A DNA stretch of 64,000 nt from an uncultured Myxococcales bacterium (GTDB taxonomy: Bacteria > Myxococcota_A > UBA9042 > DTJE01): the NCBI GenBank assembly GCA_903847405.1, contig CAINDP010000138.1, positions 1-64,000 of the forward strand, read 5' to 3'. Under the pieces are notes generated by a model. That model had not been told where the DNA came from. It searched no databases and saw only the letters and a program-made list of their open reading frames with translations. The position numbers and the translations under genes are program-made. Positions 46,226 to 56,712 of the stretch are shown here, piece after piece (the first letter of the stretch is position 1; each line of letters begins with the position of its first letter).

Positions 46226-48127
46226 ATGTGCGGCATCACCGGATTCGTCCGTCCCCACGACTCCTCGTCCGCCGATCCCGCGATCCTCGCCCGCATGATG
46301 GACGCCATCGCCCACCGGGGCCCCGACGACGAAGGGACCTGGTCCTCCGAGGGCTCCTGGCTGGGCCACCGACGCCTGTCGATCATCGACGTCGCCGGCG
46401 GTCACCAGCCCATCGCCAGCGAGGACGGTCGCGTCGTGGTCGTGTTCAACGGTGAAATCTACAACCACCGCGACCTGCAGGAAGAACTGCAGGCCCGGGG
46501 CCACACTTTCGCCACCCACTCCGACACCGAGGTGCTCGTCCACCTCTGGGAGGAGTCCGGCCCGGCCATGCTGTCCCGCCTGGAAGGCATGTTCGCCATC
46601 GCCCTGTGGGACGCACGGGACCGGACCCTGTTCCTGGCACGGGACCGCATGGGCAAGAAGCCGCTCTTCTGGGGGCTGTTCGACGGCGAACTGGTCTTCG
46701 GGTCCGAACTGCGGGCCCTGCTGGCCCACCCGGCGGTCCCGCGCCGCGTGGACCCCGACGCCCTCTACCGGTACCTGACGCTGGACTACGTCCCCGCGCC
46801 CCGGTCGATCCTCGCCGGCGTGCGCAAGGTCGTCCCGGGGGGCTTCGTTCGATGGTCGGGCGGCGAACCGGAGGAGGGACGGTGGTTCGACCTCGTCCCG
46901 GCGCCCGGAACCGGCCCGGTGAAACCCGAGGACGCAGCCGCCGAACTGTGGACCACCCTCCGGCGCGCCGTGGACCGCCGCCTGGAGTCCGAGGTGCCGC
47001 TGGGCGTCTTCCTGTCCGGTGGCATCGACTCGACCGCGGTCCTGGCCGCCATGGCCCAGGGACGCGACCCGGCGACGATCGACACCTTCACCATCGGGTT
47101 CGACGACCCCTCCTACGACGAGTCCGGCCCGGCCCGCGCGGTGGCAAAGGCACTGGGCACCCGGCACCACGAACGGATCCTGTCCGGGAACACCGCCGCG
47201 TCGCTGGTCCAGCGCGTGGCCTCGATCGCCGACGAACCGCTCGCCGACCCCTCGCTGCTCCCGACGCACCTCCTGGCGCGGTTCGCCCGGGAGCACGTGA
47301 CCGTCGCCCTTTCGGGGGATGGCGGGGACGAACTGTTCTACGGCTACCCGACCTTCACCGTGGATCGCGCGGGACGCCGGGCCGCCCGCTGGCTTCCCGG
47401 CCCCGTGCGCCGGACCTGGCTGCCCCGCGCCATCGCCCACCTGCCGCGATCCGATCGGGACATGAGCCTCGACTTCCGCCTCGCCCGGTTCGCGCGGGGC
47501 CTCCGGTTCTCGGCCACGGATCGGCATTTCGCCTGGATCGGCGGGTGCGCCCCGGAAACCGCGCTGGACCTCCTGTCACCCGATGCCTCGTCCTCCCTGG
47601 CCGGACGGGCCGCCCAGCCCTATCCCGACGTGGCCGCCTGGCGCGCGGCCTGCGGCGGCGGCGAGGACCTTCCGACCATCGCGTGCCTGTACGCCCGCCT
47701 GTACCTCGGCGAGGGCGTCCTGGCGAAGGTGGACCGCGCCGCGATGGCCGTGGCCCTGGAGGTCCGGGCGCCCCTCCTGGACTCCGAGGTCGTCCGCCTG
47801 GCCTTGACCCTGCCGCCGTCCCTCAACCTGGCCGGACGGACCACGAAGGCCCTCCTGCGCCGCATGCTCCGCGGCCGCGTCCCGGACGCGATCCTCCAGC
47901 GTCCCAAGAAGGGCTTCGGCGTCCCCCTGGCCCGCTGGCTCCGGACCGACCTGCGCCCCCTCCTCGACGAGCACCTGGCGCCCTCCAAGATCGCCCGCGA
48001 GGGCTACTTCCGTCCCCAGGCCGTGTCGCGGCTGGTGGCCGCCCACCTCTCCGGCGCCGCGAACGTCCGCAAGGAGCTCTACTCCCTGCTGGTCTTCGAA
48101 CTCTGGCTCTCGCGCTACCTGCTGTAG
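46226..48127 (+). CDS. asnB: Asparagine synthase (glutamine-hydrolysing)
   Basis: MCGITGFV (Cys1), AIAHRGPDDEG, FNGEIYNHRDLQ, LSGGIDSTAVLAAM, LSGDGGDELFYGY. Confidence 0.93.
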   Translation: MCGITGFVRPHDSSSADPAILARMMDAIAHRGPDDEGTWSSEGSWLGHRRLSIIDVAGGHQPIASEDGRVVVVFNGEIYNHRDLQEELQARGHTFATHSDTEVLVHLWEESGPAMLSRLEGMFAIALWDARDRTLFLARDRMGKKPLFWGLFDGELVFGSELRALLAHPAVPRRVDPDALYRYLTLDYVPAPRSILAGVRKVVPGGFVRWSGGEPEEGRWFDLVPAPGTGPVKPEDAAAELWTTLRRAVDRRLESEVPLGVFLSGGIDSTAVLAAMAQGRDPATIDTFTIGFDDPSYDESGPARAVAKALGTRHHERILSGNTAASLVQRVASIADEPLADPSLLPTHLLARFAREHVTVALSGDGGDELFYGYPTFTVDRAGRRAARWLPGPVRRTWLPRAIAHLPRSDRDMSLDFRLARFARGLRFSATDRHFAWIGGCAPETALDLLSPDASSSLAGRAAQPYPDVAAWRAACGGGEDLPTIACLYARLYLGEGVLAKVDRAAMAVALEVRAPLLDSEVVRLALTLPPSLNLAGRTTKALLRRMLRGRVPDAILQRPKKGFGVPLARWLRTDLRPLLDEHLAPSKIAREGYFRPQAVSRLVAAHLSGAANVRKELYSLLVFELWLSRYLL

Positions 48128-48246
48128 GACCCGCACAGTCCGATAACACCAGCCATCCCGAGCAGTTGCAAAGTTCTCACCCGGTTTGCGCCTGTGCTAT
48201 ACCCGGGTGTCACGCTCCTGCCCGTTCCTTGATGGTGGAGGTCGCC

Positions 48247-49677
<1,431 letters not shown>

Positions 49678-49707
49678 CCCCCGACGCAGTCCCCCATCGC
49701 TCCCTTC

Positions 49708-49736
49708 TTGACAATCGCGGCCCCAGTGGGTTAAAA
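49708..49736 (+). promoter_or_regulatory. Sigma70-type promoter of tRNA-Cys
   Basis: TTGACA (49708-49713), 17-nt spacer, TTAAAA (49731-49736). Confidence 0.55.
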
Positions 49737-49755
49737 ATCTCCCGCTTTGGACGGT

Positions 49756-49829
49756 GGCGCCATAGCCAAGCGGTAAGGCAGAGGTCTGCAAAACCTCCAC
49801 CCCCGGTTCAAATCCGGGTGGCGCCTCCA
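49756..49829 (+). tRNA. tRNA-Cys (anticodon GCA), CCA encoded
   Basis: Acceptor GGCGCCA/TGGCGCC, U73, CCA; anticodon stem GAGGT-CTGCAAA-ACCTC; T-loop GGTTCAAATCC. Confidence 0.95.
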
Positions 49830-50055
49830 AGCAGTAACACTCGTCCCCCGCATCGCAGCAAGGTGCTTCCATACCCGCTCAACCACCCCTCGAAACACCT
49901 GCGTCGTCCGTTTGGCCCCCCGTTCGACTCCCCCCTAAACTTCAAGCGGGCACCGGCCGATAAGGCTGCCTGCATTCTTTCGCCACGGGTCCGAACGCGG
50001 CAATCGGGACCCGGAAGGCCGCTTCCAGCCGGAGCCAGGCAACGAGGAGGGTTCC

Positions 50056-50529
50056 ATGAGAAATCGAGGCATCTGGATGATCCTGGGGACGGTCATGGCC
50101 GTCGCCGGTTGCGCCGGGTCGGGCGGATCGGACCTTCCCTACGAGGCCGACGCCTATCCCGACGGGTGGATCAACCCGGGGGACGTGCCGACGCAGGCGT
50201 GCCTCAGCCAGAACGTCTGGGCCCACCCCGACTTCGACTGGCTGATGATCCGCCCGCTGGAAATCCAGATCACGGTGGTGCATCTGGACGGCGAGCCCTG
50301 GCCGGAAGTCGTGGTCTCGGTCTTCGACGACGCCTCGGACCTGCCGGGCAACCAGACCTTGCTGGCGGAAGGGATGACCGACGCGGACGGCCTCTGGACC
50401 GGAACCGCCGTGCTTCCCACGGACCAGGCGGCGGTCAACGTCGTCGTCAACATCATGGGTGCAAAGAACCGGGACCGCTTGCCCGTGGCCGACGGCCGGG
50501 TGATCGCGGAATTCGGAAGGGGGGAATGA
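50056..50529 (+). CDS. Small lipoprotein, function unknown
   Basis: MRNRGIWMILGTVMAVAGC lipobox; AGGAGG upstream. Confidence 0.8.
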   Translation: MRNRGIWMILGTVMAVAGCAGSGGSDLPYEADAYPDGWINPGDVPTQACLSQNVWAHPDFDWLMIRPLEIQITVVHLDGEPWPEVVVSVFDDASDLPGNQTLLAEGMTDADGLWTGTAVLPTDQAAVNVVVNIMGAKNRDRLPVADGRVIAEFGRGE

Positions 50530-50531
50530 CC

Positions 50532-52211
50532 ATGAAGACGATGCGCATCCTCGTGGTCGCGGTCCTGCTGATCGTTTCGACGGCAGCCACGGCCCTGACC
50601 TTCGACAGCAAGGGCAAACTGACCTGGCGATTCCTGAACGGCGGCACCTTCAAGTCGGGGCACGACAGTTCGGGCATCCCGAACACCATCACCAAGAAAC
50701 TGACCATCCCCAGCGATTTCCTGACGCGACTGGCGGCCGCCCTGCCCGAGCAGCGTGACATCCGGACCACCAACCCCGACCTGATCACCGACGACTTCGG
50801 CGCCAACGTGCACATGAAGAAGGAAGCCGACGTCTACGTGACCTTCATCCACGAGGGCGCGGGGTACAAGAATTCCCTGGGGTTCTTCACGTTCCCCGAC
50901 GGGGGCATCCCGCAGACCCGGAACGACATCAGCGAAACCATCGTCTTCCCGAACAGTTCCTACAACAACAGCGGCGGTTCGGACGCCGGCATGCGCTCGG
51001 GCGACACCATGAAGATCGGGCACTTCGCGACCGGCACGAACATCGGCTTCGCCATCGTCGCGAACGGCTTCGACAGCAAGACCGGCGTCACGACGGTCCC
51101 GACGGGCGGACCGCCCGGGGGCGACGCGGTCTACTACACGATCAAGGCGCTCAACCCGGAAATCGACCCCGCCCTGAAGGCCCACACGGTGCTCCTCAGC
51201 GACGCGAAGTCGGGCTTCGTGGTCCTGGGCATGGAAGACCTGAATCGCAGCGCCGGCAGCGGGTGCGACCACGACTTCAACGACACGGTCTACACCGTCA
51301 CCTCGATCCCGGCCGACGCCATCGACGTCACGAACATCGCCCCGGTGCCGGAGGTCAAGGACGCGGACAAGGACGGCGTCCTGGACGGCAACGACGATTA
51401 CCCGAACGACCCGAACCGCGCCTTCGACATCTACACCCCGTCGAAGATCGGCTTCGGCTCCTTCGTGTTCGAGGACTCCTGGCCGAACCACGGCGACTAC
51501 GACTTCAACGACGTCGTGCTGCGCTACCAGTTCCTGCGGGTCGAAAACAAGGCCGGCAACGTGCTGGATCTGGTCGCGAAGTTCCAGTTGGCGGCGTGGG
51601 GCTCCGAAAACCACGACGGCCTCGCCCTCCAACTGCCCGGCATCTCCCCGGCGGTGGTCCAGACGGCGCTGCTGTCGATCGACGACGGCACGGCCGTGCC
51701 CCTCACGCCCGAGGCCGGTCAGGCCAACCTCGTCTACAAGGTGTTCACGGACCAGGGCGACTACGTCAACCAGACGCGCACCTGCCTGTACTTCAACACC
51801 GAAGCGGGCTGCTACGAAAGCGCCGCGCCGACGTTCGAACTGCGGATCACCTTCAAGACCGCCCAGGCGCCGACCACCCTGGGCGCTCCGCCGTGGGATC
51901 CCTTCCTGTTCCGCACGAACGCCCGCGGCCACGAAATCCACCTGCCCGGCCACGCGCCGACGTCCCTGGCGGACATGACGCTGTTCGGCACCGGCGACGA
52001 CAACTCCAGCGCCGCCACCGGCAACTGGTACAAGTCGGTCTGCAACCTGCCGTTCGCCCTGGACATTCCTTCCGAGTGGGCGTGGCCCCTGGAGGGCGCC
52101 GAACTGTCGGCGGCCTACCCGAACTTCCTGGATTGGGTCCAGTCCTCGGGCGCCGTGTCGATGGACTGGTACAAGACCGGCGAGGTCCCGCAGTACATCT
52201 GGTCCCACTAG
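50532..52211 (+). CDS. LruC-domain (DUF4842-like) surface protein
   Basis: Signal peptide; GCDHDFNDTVYTV, DYDFNDVVLRYQF, GHEIHLPGHAPTSLAD, LPFALDIPSEWAWPLEGA. Confidence 0.85.
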   Translation: MKTMRILVVAVLLIVSTAATALTFDSKGKLTWRFLNGGTFKSGHDSSGIPNTITKKLTIPSDFLTRLAAALPEQRDIRTTNPDLITDDFGANVHMKKEADVYVTFIHEGAGYKNSLGFFTFPDGGIPQTRNDISETIVFPNSSYNNSGGSDAGMRSGDTMKIGHFATGTNIGFAIVANGFDSKTGVTTVPTGGPPGGDAVYYTIKALNPEIDPALKAHTVLLSDAKSGFVVLGMEDLNRSAGSGCDHDFNDTVYTVTSIPADAIDVTNIAPVPEVKDADKDGVLDGNDDYPNDPNRAFDIYTPSKIGFGSFVFEDSWPNHGDYDFNDVVLRYQFLRVENKAGNVLDLVAKFQLAAWGSENHDGLALQLPGISPAVVQTALLSIDDGTAVPLTPEAGQANLVYKVFTDQGDYVNQTRTCLYFNTEAGCYESAAPTFELRITFKTAQAPTTLGAPPWDPFLFRTNARGHEIHLPGHAPTSLADMTLFGTGDDNSSAATGNWYKSVCNLPFALDIPSEWAWPLEGAELSAAYPNFLDWVQSSGAVSMDWYKTGEVPQYIWSH

Positions 52212-52381
52212 CCTCCCGCCAGGTACTCCACCCTCACCCGCGACCGTCCCCCTCCCGACCGTTTCCAGCCCACACCCTCCCTGCCTCGAACGGTCGCAGC
52301 CCGGCCTCCATCTCCCGGCAGAAAACTTGACGGTCCCCCGGACGGCGGGACAATCGAGCCGGGTCGGAACGGGAGGCCTCC

Positions 52382-53419
52382 ATGCGGTCATTGCGGGGAC
52401 GGATCGGCGTGCTGGCGGCCGTGTGGACGGCGGTGCGCGTGCTGTCATGCGGCGGCGAAGGGTCCGATCCGAACGGCACGCCCGACCCGGACGAGGGCGG
52501 CTCCTTCAGCCAGGTCATCACCGCGGCCGAAGGGGGCGACGTCCTCACCGAGCAGGAGTGGGGCCGGCTGACCATCCCGGCCGGGGCGCTGGACAGCGAC
52601 GCCGAGGTGACCCTGTCCCCCGTGCCCGCGGAAGCAGGTTCGGTCACCAGCGTGTACGTCGTCGGCCCCGTCGGGGTCGCGTTCGATCCAGCGGCCCGTC
52701 TTTCGATCGTCTACGACGGCGATCCCGGCTCCGGCCGGGAGGCGGTTCTGGCCAGGTTCGTCGATGGCGGCTGGGCGGCGATCACCGGCTCGGTCGCCAG
52801 CGAGGGTCGTCTGGCAGGCGACATCCCCGGCGCGGGCCGGTACGCCGGCATCCTCCGGAACACCCCGGAGCCCGTCGTGATCGACTGCGCCCAGGTGAAG
52901 GCGGATTTCGCGCCGTGCGGCGGCGCCATCCCGGGGACCTGGCGTCTGGCGGGTTCCTGTGCCGTGGGCGCCCCCTTCCCCCTTCCGGCGCCCGACTACT
53001 GCCCGACGCGCACGGGAACCTGGAGCCTGGAACAGACAGGGATCGTCAGCATCACCGAAACGTCCGAATCGGTCTTCCTGGACCGGAACGTCCGCACCGC
53101 CCAGTTCCAGGCGCCGGCGTCGTGCTTCCCGGACGGGCAGTCCTGCGGCGACACCACGCTGGTGGACGAGTTCGCCACGTCGTGCAGCAAGGCGGCAGAC
53201 GGCTGCGCCTGTACCGGCGTCCACCTGAACCCGGCGCTGCCCACGGACCCCGTCACCCTCGGCATCGTCGGAAACGAACTGGTGCTCGTGGACTCGGAAG
53301 GCGTCGAAACCTCGCGCCAGCCGTTCTGCGTCAGTGGAACCACCGCCGTGATCCAGGCCACCTGGAGCCCGACCGTCGACGGCGAGCCGGTCCAGGTCCT
53401 CTGGGTGCTGTCCCGCTGA
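52382..53419 (+). CDS. Putative lipoprotein with ZU5-like N-terminal domain
   Basis: Signal-like N-terminus to VLSCGG; GGDVLTEQEWGRLTIPAGALDSDAEVTLSP resembles ZU5. Confidence 0.75.
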   Translation: MRSLRGRIGVLAAVWTAVRVLSCGGEGSDPNGTPDPDEGGSFSQVITAAEGGDVLTEQEWGRLTIPAGALDSDAEVTLSPVPAEAGSVTSVYVVGPVGVAFDPAARLSIVYDGDPGSGREAVLARFVDGGWAAITGSVASEGRLAGDIPGAGRYAGILRNTPEPVVIDCAQVKADFAPCGGAIPGTWRLAGSCAVGAPFPLPAPDYCPTRTGTWSLEQTGIVSITETSESVFLDRNVRTAQFQAPASCFPDGQSCGDTTLVDEFATSCSKAADGCACTGVHLNPALPTDPVTLGIVGNELVLVDSEGVETSRQPFCVSGTTAVIQATWSPTVDGEPVQVLWVLSR

Positions 53420-53746
53420 GGCCCGCACCCCTGGGGCCGTCCTTCTGACCGCCGTCCTTCGGAAGTCCATCCCGCTGACGTCCATGCATCCACCCGCGCC
53501 CTCGCCGGTCCATCGAACGCCCCGCCGGCGCACCGTCCCGGCCCACCGGCGGCCCGGCCCGACACCGTGACGATCCACCTTCCGGCGCGGCAGGTCGTGA
53601 CAACGGGGGCGTTTCACAGGCGGGAGGGGTCGAGGCCGGTTAGGGGGAACCCCCCTCTGTCATTCAGGGGAGGTTCCAGTCGGGGGAGAGGGTACGGGTT
53701 GGGGAGGGAAGGAACTGGAGGACCGACCGAGGCCGGACGGACGGTT

Positions 53747-55726
53747 CTAGTCGTACACGCACTGGCCCTTGTAGCAGGTCTGGCCGTTCGCGCAGAGGCC
53801 CTTGCCTTCGTCGATCTGGCCGTCGCAATCGTCGTCCACGCCGTTGCAGATCTCGATGGCGTCCACTTCCGACAGGCCGCCGTTGCCCAGGCACACGGCT
53901 TCCAGGCCGTCCGCCGAGCAGGCCTTCACGCCGGTCGAGGCACAGGCCGACTGGCCGATGGTGCAGGTGGCGCCGACGTCGAAGCCCTCGTCCACCTGAC
54001 CGTCGCAGTTGTCGTCCACGCCGTTGCACATCTCGGCCTTCGGCCTGTCGATCACGCACTCGGCCCAGACGCCGGCCGCACAGGTTCGGTGACCCGTGCC
54101 GCACGCCGATTCACACGCCTGGGTCAGGCCTTCGTCGATCTGCCCGTCGCAGTCGTTGTCGACGCCGTCGCAGAACTCGCTGGAGATCTCGATGGCCGGG
54201 GTCAGGCAGAAGGCGCCCACGCCGGCCCCGTCGCACACCCACTTGCCACGCACCTGGCACGCGGAGCCCACGGTCTCGGTGCAGGTGGCGCCCAGGTTGT
54301 AGCCCTCGTCGACGTCGCCGTCACAATCGTTGTCCAGCCCGTCGCAGCCGCCGCAATCCTGCATCGCGTAGACGCCGTTCACGTCAAACCCGTCGTTCGT
54401 CGACTCAACGTCGGCGATCGGGGTCACGTTCACGATGCGGATCCGGTTGGCGGTCGTCAGGGTGCCCAGGTCGAATTCGTTCGCGACGTTCGGGCGCTTG
54501 TCCGTCGTCAGGTTGGAGGCCTGGCCCAGCTTGACCCAGTTCTTGTTGACGGTATCAAAGGCGTACACGTCGGCGTTTTCGGTGGCGTAGGCCGTGCTGC
54601 CCTTGTAGGTCTTCTCGGTGATCCGGAGGTCGGCGCCCGGGCCGTTCTGCACGGGGCAATCGAACTCGACCTCGATGAAGCCGTCGAAACCCAACGCGAA
54701 GAACACGCTGTCATCGTCCGTCGCGTCGAAGTCCAGCGCCTCGGCCGGGTTCGAGGAAACGGCGTTGACCGCGGCTCCCGCCTTCGTGGTGCCCTGGAAG
54801 AACGCGCTGACCCGGGCCGCGGCGTAGGGGGCCTCGTGGGGGCCTTCGTTGGCACCGGGGTACATGGAGGCGTCGTGGTCGTTGCAGTCGCCCATGCAGG
54901 AAGCCCACCCGTCGCCGTCCTCGTCGAATCCCTCGTCCGTCAGGCCGTCACAATCGTTGTCGATGCCGTCGCAGATCTCCACGGCCGTCGTAGTCGCCAG
55001 GGCTTCCTCGATCAAGGAGATGTCCGAGTCGGGCTTGAGGAACTTGGGGACGTTCTTGCCGCCGTGGGCGGCGAGGGTGGCCAGGAGCGCCTGATCAGAG
55101 GCATTGTCGTACGTGACGACCAGGGTTTCCACGCCGATGGCCTTGAGGGCATCGATCGCCGCAAGGGCGTCGCCGTCGCAGGTGTCGCCGCCCGCAACAA
55201 ACAGGATGACCGCGCGCGAGCGACCGTTCGACGCATGACCATTGTAATAGTCGCGAGCCTTGAGCAGGGCCGATCCCACGGCCGCCTTGCCGCCAATCTC
55301 GATGCCTTCCAGGCGGGAAACGATCCAGCCGTAGGGAGCGCCGGGCTCGACCGCCACGTCACCCACGTCGCAGGACGCCGGGCAGAGGTTCGTGTTGCCG
55401 CCGTCCTTCTTGTCGATCCAGGGGAACGTCAGGAGGCCGAAATCCACGGCCTTCTTGAGGTGCGGCAGGGTCCGCTTCATGGCGTCGACGACCAGCTGCC
55501 CGCGGGACAGGTACTTGCTGCCCTGCTTGTAGCCGGAAGGGTCGCCCATGCGCGTCGACGTGTCGACCAGCAGGAGCACTTCGGAGCCGACGCCACCGCA
55601 GGCCGCCGACTTGAAGGACCCCTGGGGCACCGTGGTCGTATCGGTTGCGGCCTCGGGCGTACAGCCGAACAGGCTGACGGCGCCCAGGACAATCGCGACA
55701 CAAAAGGCGCTGTTCTTCGTCTTCAT
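53747..55726 (-). CDS. VWA-domain lipoprotein with five MopE-type putative metal-binding repeats
   Basis: Lipobox (SLFGC); VLLLVDTSTRMG (VWA); CDGIDNDCDGLTDEGF and four further copies. Confidence 0.88.
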   Translation of the reverse strand: MKTKNSAFCVAIVLGAVSLFGCTPEAATDTTTVPQGSFKSAACGGVGSEVLLLVDTSTRMGDPSGYKQGSKYLSRGQLVVDAMKRTLPHLKKAVDFGLLTFPWIDKKDGGNTNLCPASCDVGDVAVEPGAPYGWIVSRLEGIEIGGKAAVGSALLKARDYYNGHASNGRSRAVILFVAGGDTCDGDALAAIDALKAIGVETLVVTYDNASDQALLATLAAHGGKNVPKFLKPDSDISLIEEALATTTAVEICDGIDNDCDGLTDEGFDEDGDGWASCMGDCNDHDASMYPGANEGPHEAPYAAARVSAFFQGTTKAGAAVNAVSSNPAEALDFDATDDDSVFFALGFDGFIEVEFDCPVQNGPGADLRITEKTYKGSTAYATENADVYAFDTVNKNWVKLGQASNLTTDKRPNVANEFDLGTLTTANRIRIVNVTPIADVESTNDGFDVNGVYAMQDCGGCDGLDNDCDGDVDEGYNLGATCTETVGSACQVRGKWVCDGAGVGAFCLTPAIEISSEFCDGVDNDCDGQIDEGLTQACESACGTGHRTCAAGVWAECVIDRPKAEMCNGVDDNCDGQVDEGFDVGATCTIGQSACASTGVKACSADGLEAVCLGNGGLSEVDAIEICNGVDDDCDGQIDEGKGLCANGQTCYKGQCVYD

Positions 55727-55867
55727 GATTCTTCTCCTGCCCCCAGGGCCTGGTTCTCCGCTTTCTTCGGCACCCCCTCCGAAAACCTTTAGAGGCGGAT
55801 GATCGCCGCAAGAGCAGGATCGACGCGCGCGGGCCGGAGATGCGGGGGGAGGCTCGGAGGGACGGAC

Positions 55868-55896
55868 TTGACCGCCGTCCCGGGGAACGGTACAAC
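55868..55896 (+). promoter_or_regulatory. Promoter of the cobalamin-riboswitch transcript
   Basis: TTGACC (55868-55873), 17-nt spacer, TACAAC (55891-55896). Confidence 0.6.
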
Positions 55897-55899
55897 CGC

Positions 55900-56045
55900 C
55901 ATGGTTCGACGGCGCAGGAAGCCGGTTTGATGCCGGCACTGCCCCCGCAACTGTAACCGGGGACGAACCCAGGGTGACCACGGGCGCGGGCGCGCCGGGA
56001 AGGTCTGGGGGAGAACGATCCGGAAGTCAGGACACTGCGCGTCGG
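55900..56045 (+). promoter_or_regulatory. Cobalamin (B12) riboswitch
   Basis: GCCGGTTTGATGCCGGCACTGCCCCCGCAACTGTAACCGG core, GGTGACCACGG, GGGAAGGTCTGGGGG, and B12-box-like AAGTCAGGACACTGC (56024-56038). Confidence 0.93.
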
Positions 56046-56077
56046 CCGCAAGCGCACGCTGTTTCGGGAGGAAACAA

Positions 56078-56206
56078 ATGCGTTCGGGCCCTCTTATACC
56101 CTCGCGACATCTGCGGCGGACATCAGGGACGGACCCATGGATCTTCCTGCCCGAACGGCGGCAAGGAGGGTTCCCATGCGGTTCGGTACCAGGAGTTCGT
56201 TCCTAG
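56078..56206 (+). CDS. Possible 42-aa upstream ORF between riboswitch and lipoprotein gene
   Basis: GGAGGAAACAAATG strong Shine-Dalgarno; open to TAG at 56204, overlapping the next start in another frame. Confidence 0.3.
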   Translation: MRSGPLIPSRHLRRTSGTDPWIFLPERRQGGFPCGSVPGVRS

Positions 56207-56676
56207 TTCAGTCGGTGGCGATCGTGGCGCTGTTGTCGTCCGGGGCGGGGTGTGACTCGGATTCCGGCAGCAGCGATCAGGACGCCATCCAGTCGGACGT
56301 GCCCACTGCGGCACTGGCCATCACGGGGTCGTACACCGACGGGTTCGGGGCGCAGCACGAGATCGCGTCCGACACGTGGGCGGTGACAGGCGACATGGGC
56401 GCGGGCCCGGTGACCAGCACCTTCCTCCTGACACGCTACGACAACACCTCGCACTGGGTGGTCGGGCAGAACGACGCGACCAACCAATTCAATGCGGGAC
56501 AATGGAGCCGCTTCGACTGGGCCACGGTGGGGGCGATCCTCTACTTCTGCCAGACGAGGTACGACGCGGCCGACGAGGCGGAGGCCCTGGCCGCGACGCC
56601 GGCCGACCCCACCGACCCGGTGGCCGGCGGATGCAGCGGCTTTCCCTGGACGGTGCTGACCCCCGTGGTCAAGTGA
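56176..56676 (+). CDS. Small lipoprotein under the B12 riboswitch, function unknown
   Basis: MRFGTRSSFLVQSVAIVALLSSGAGC lipobox; AAGGAGG-N5-ATG; ITGSYTDGFGAQHEIASDTWAV...QNDATNQFNAGQWSRFDW. Confidence 0.85.
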   Translation: MRFGTRSSFLVQSVAIVALLSSGAGCDSDSGSSDQDAIQSDVPTAALAITGSYTDGFGAQHEIASDTWAVTGDMGAGPVTSTFLLTRYDNTSHWVVGQNDATNQFNAGQWSRFDWATVGAILYFCQTRYDAADEAEALAATPADPTDPVAGGCSGFPWTVLTPVVK

Positions 56677-56712
56677 CGGGCCGGTTCCAGGCACATCCGG
56701 GGGAGGCGGCCG

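Noticed and set aside
46606-48246. N-terminal half of the 1023-aa ORF 46606-49677
   Set aside because: This part is an out-of-frame reading of asnB that happens to run into the true glnA frame; glnA starts at 48247.
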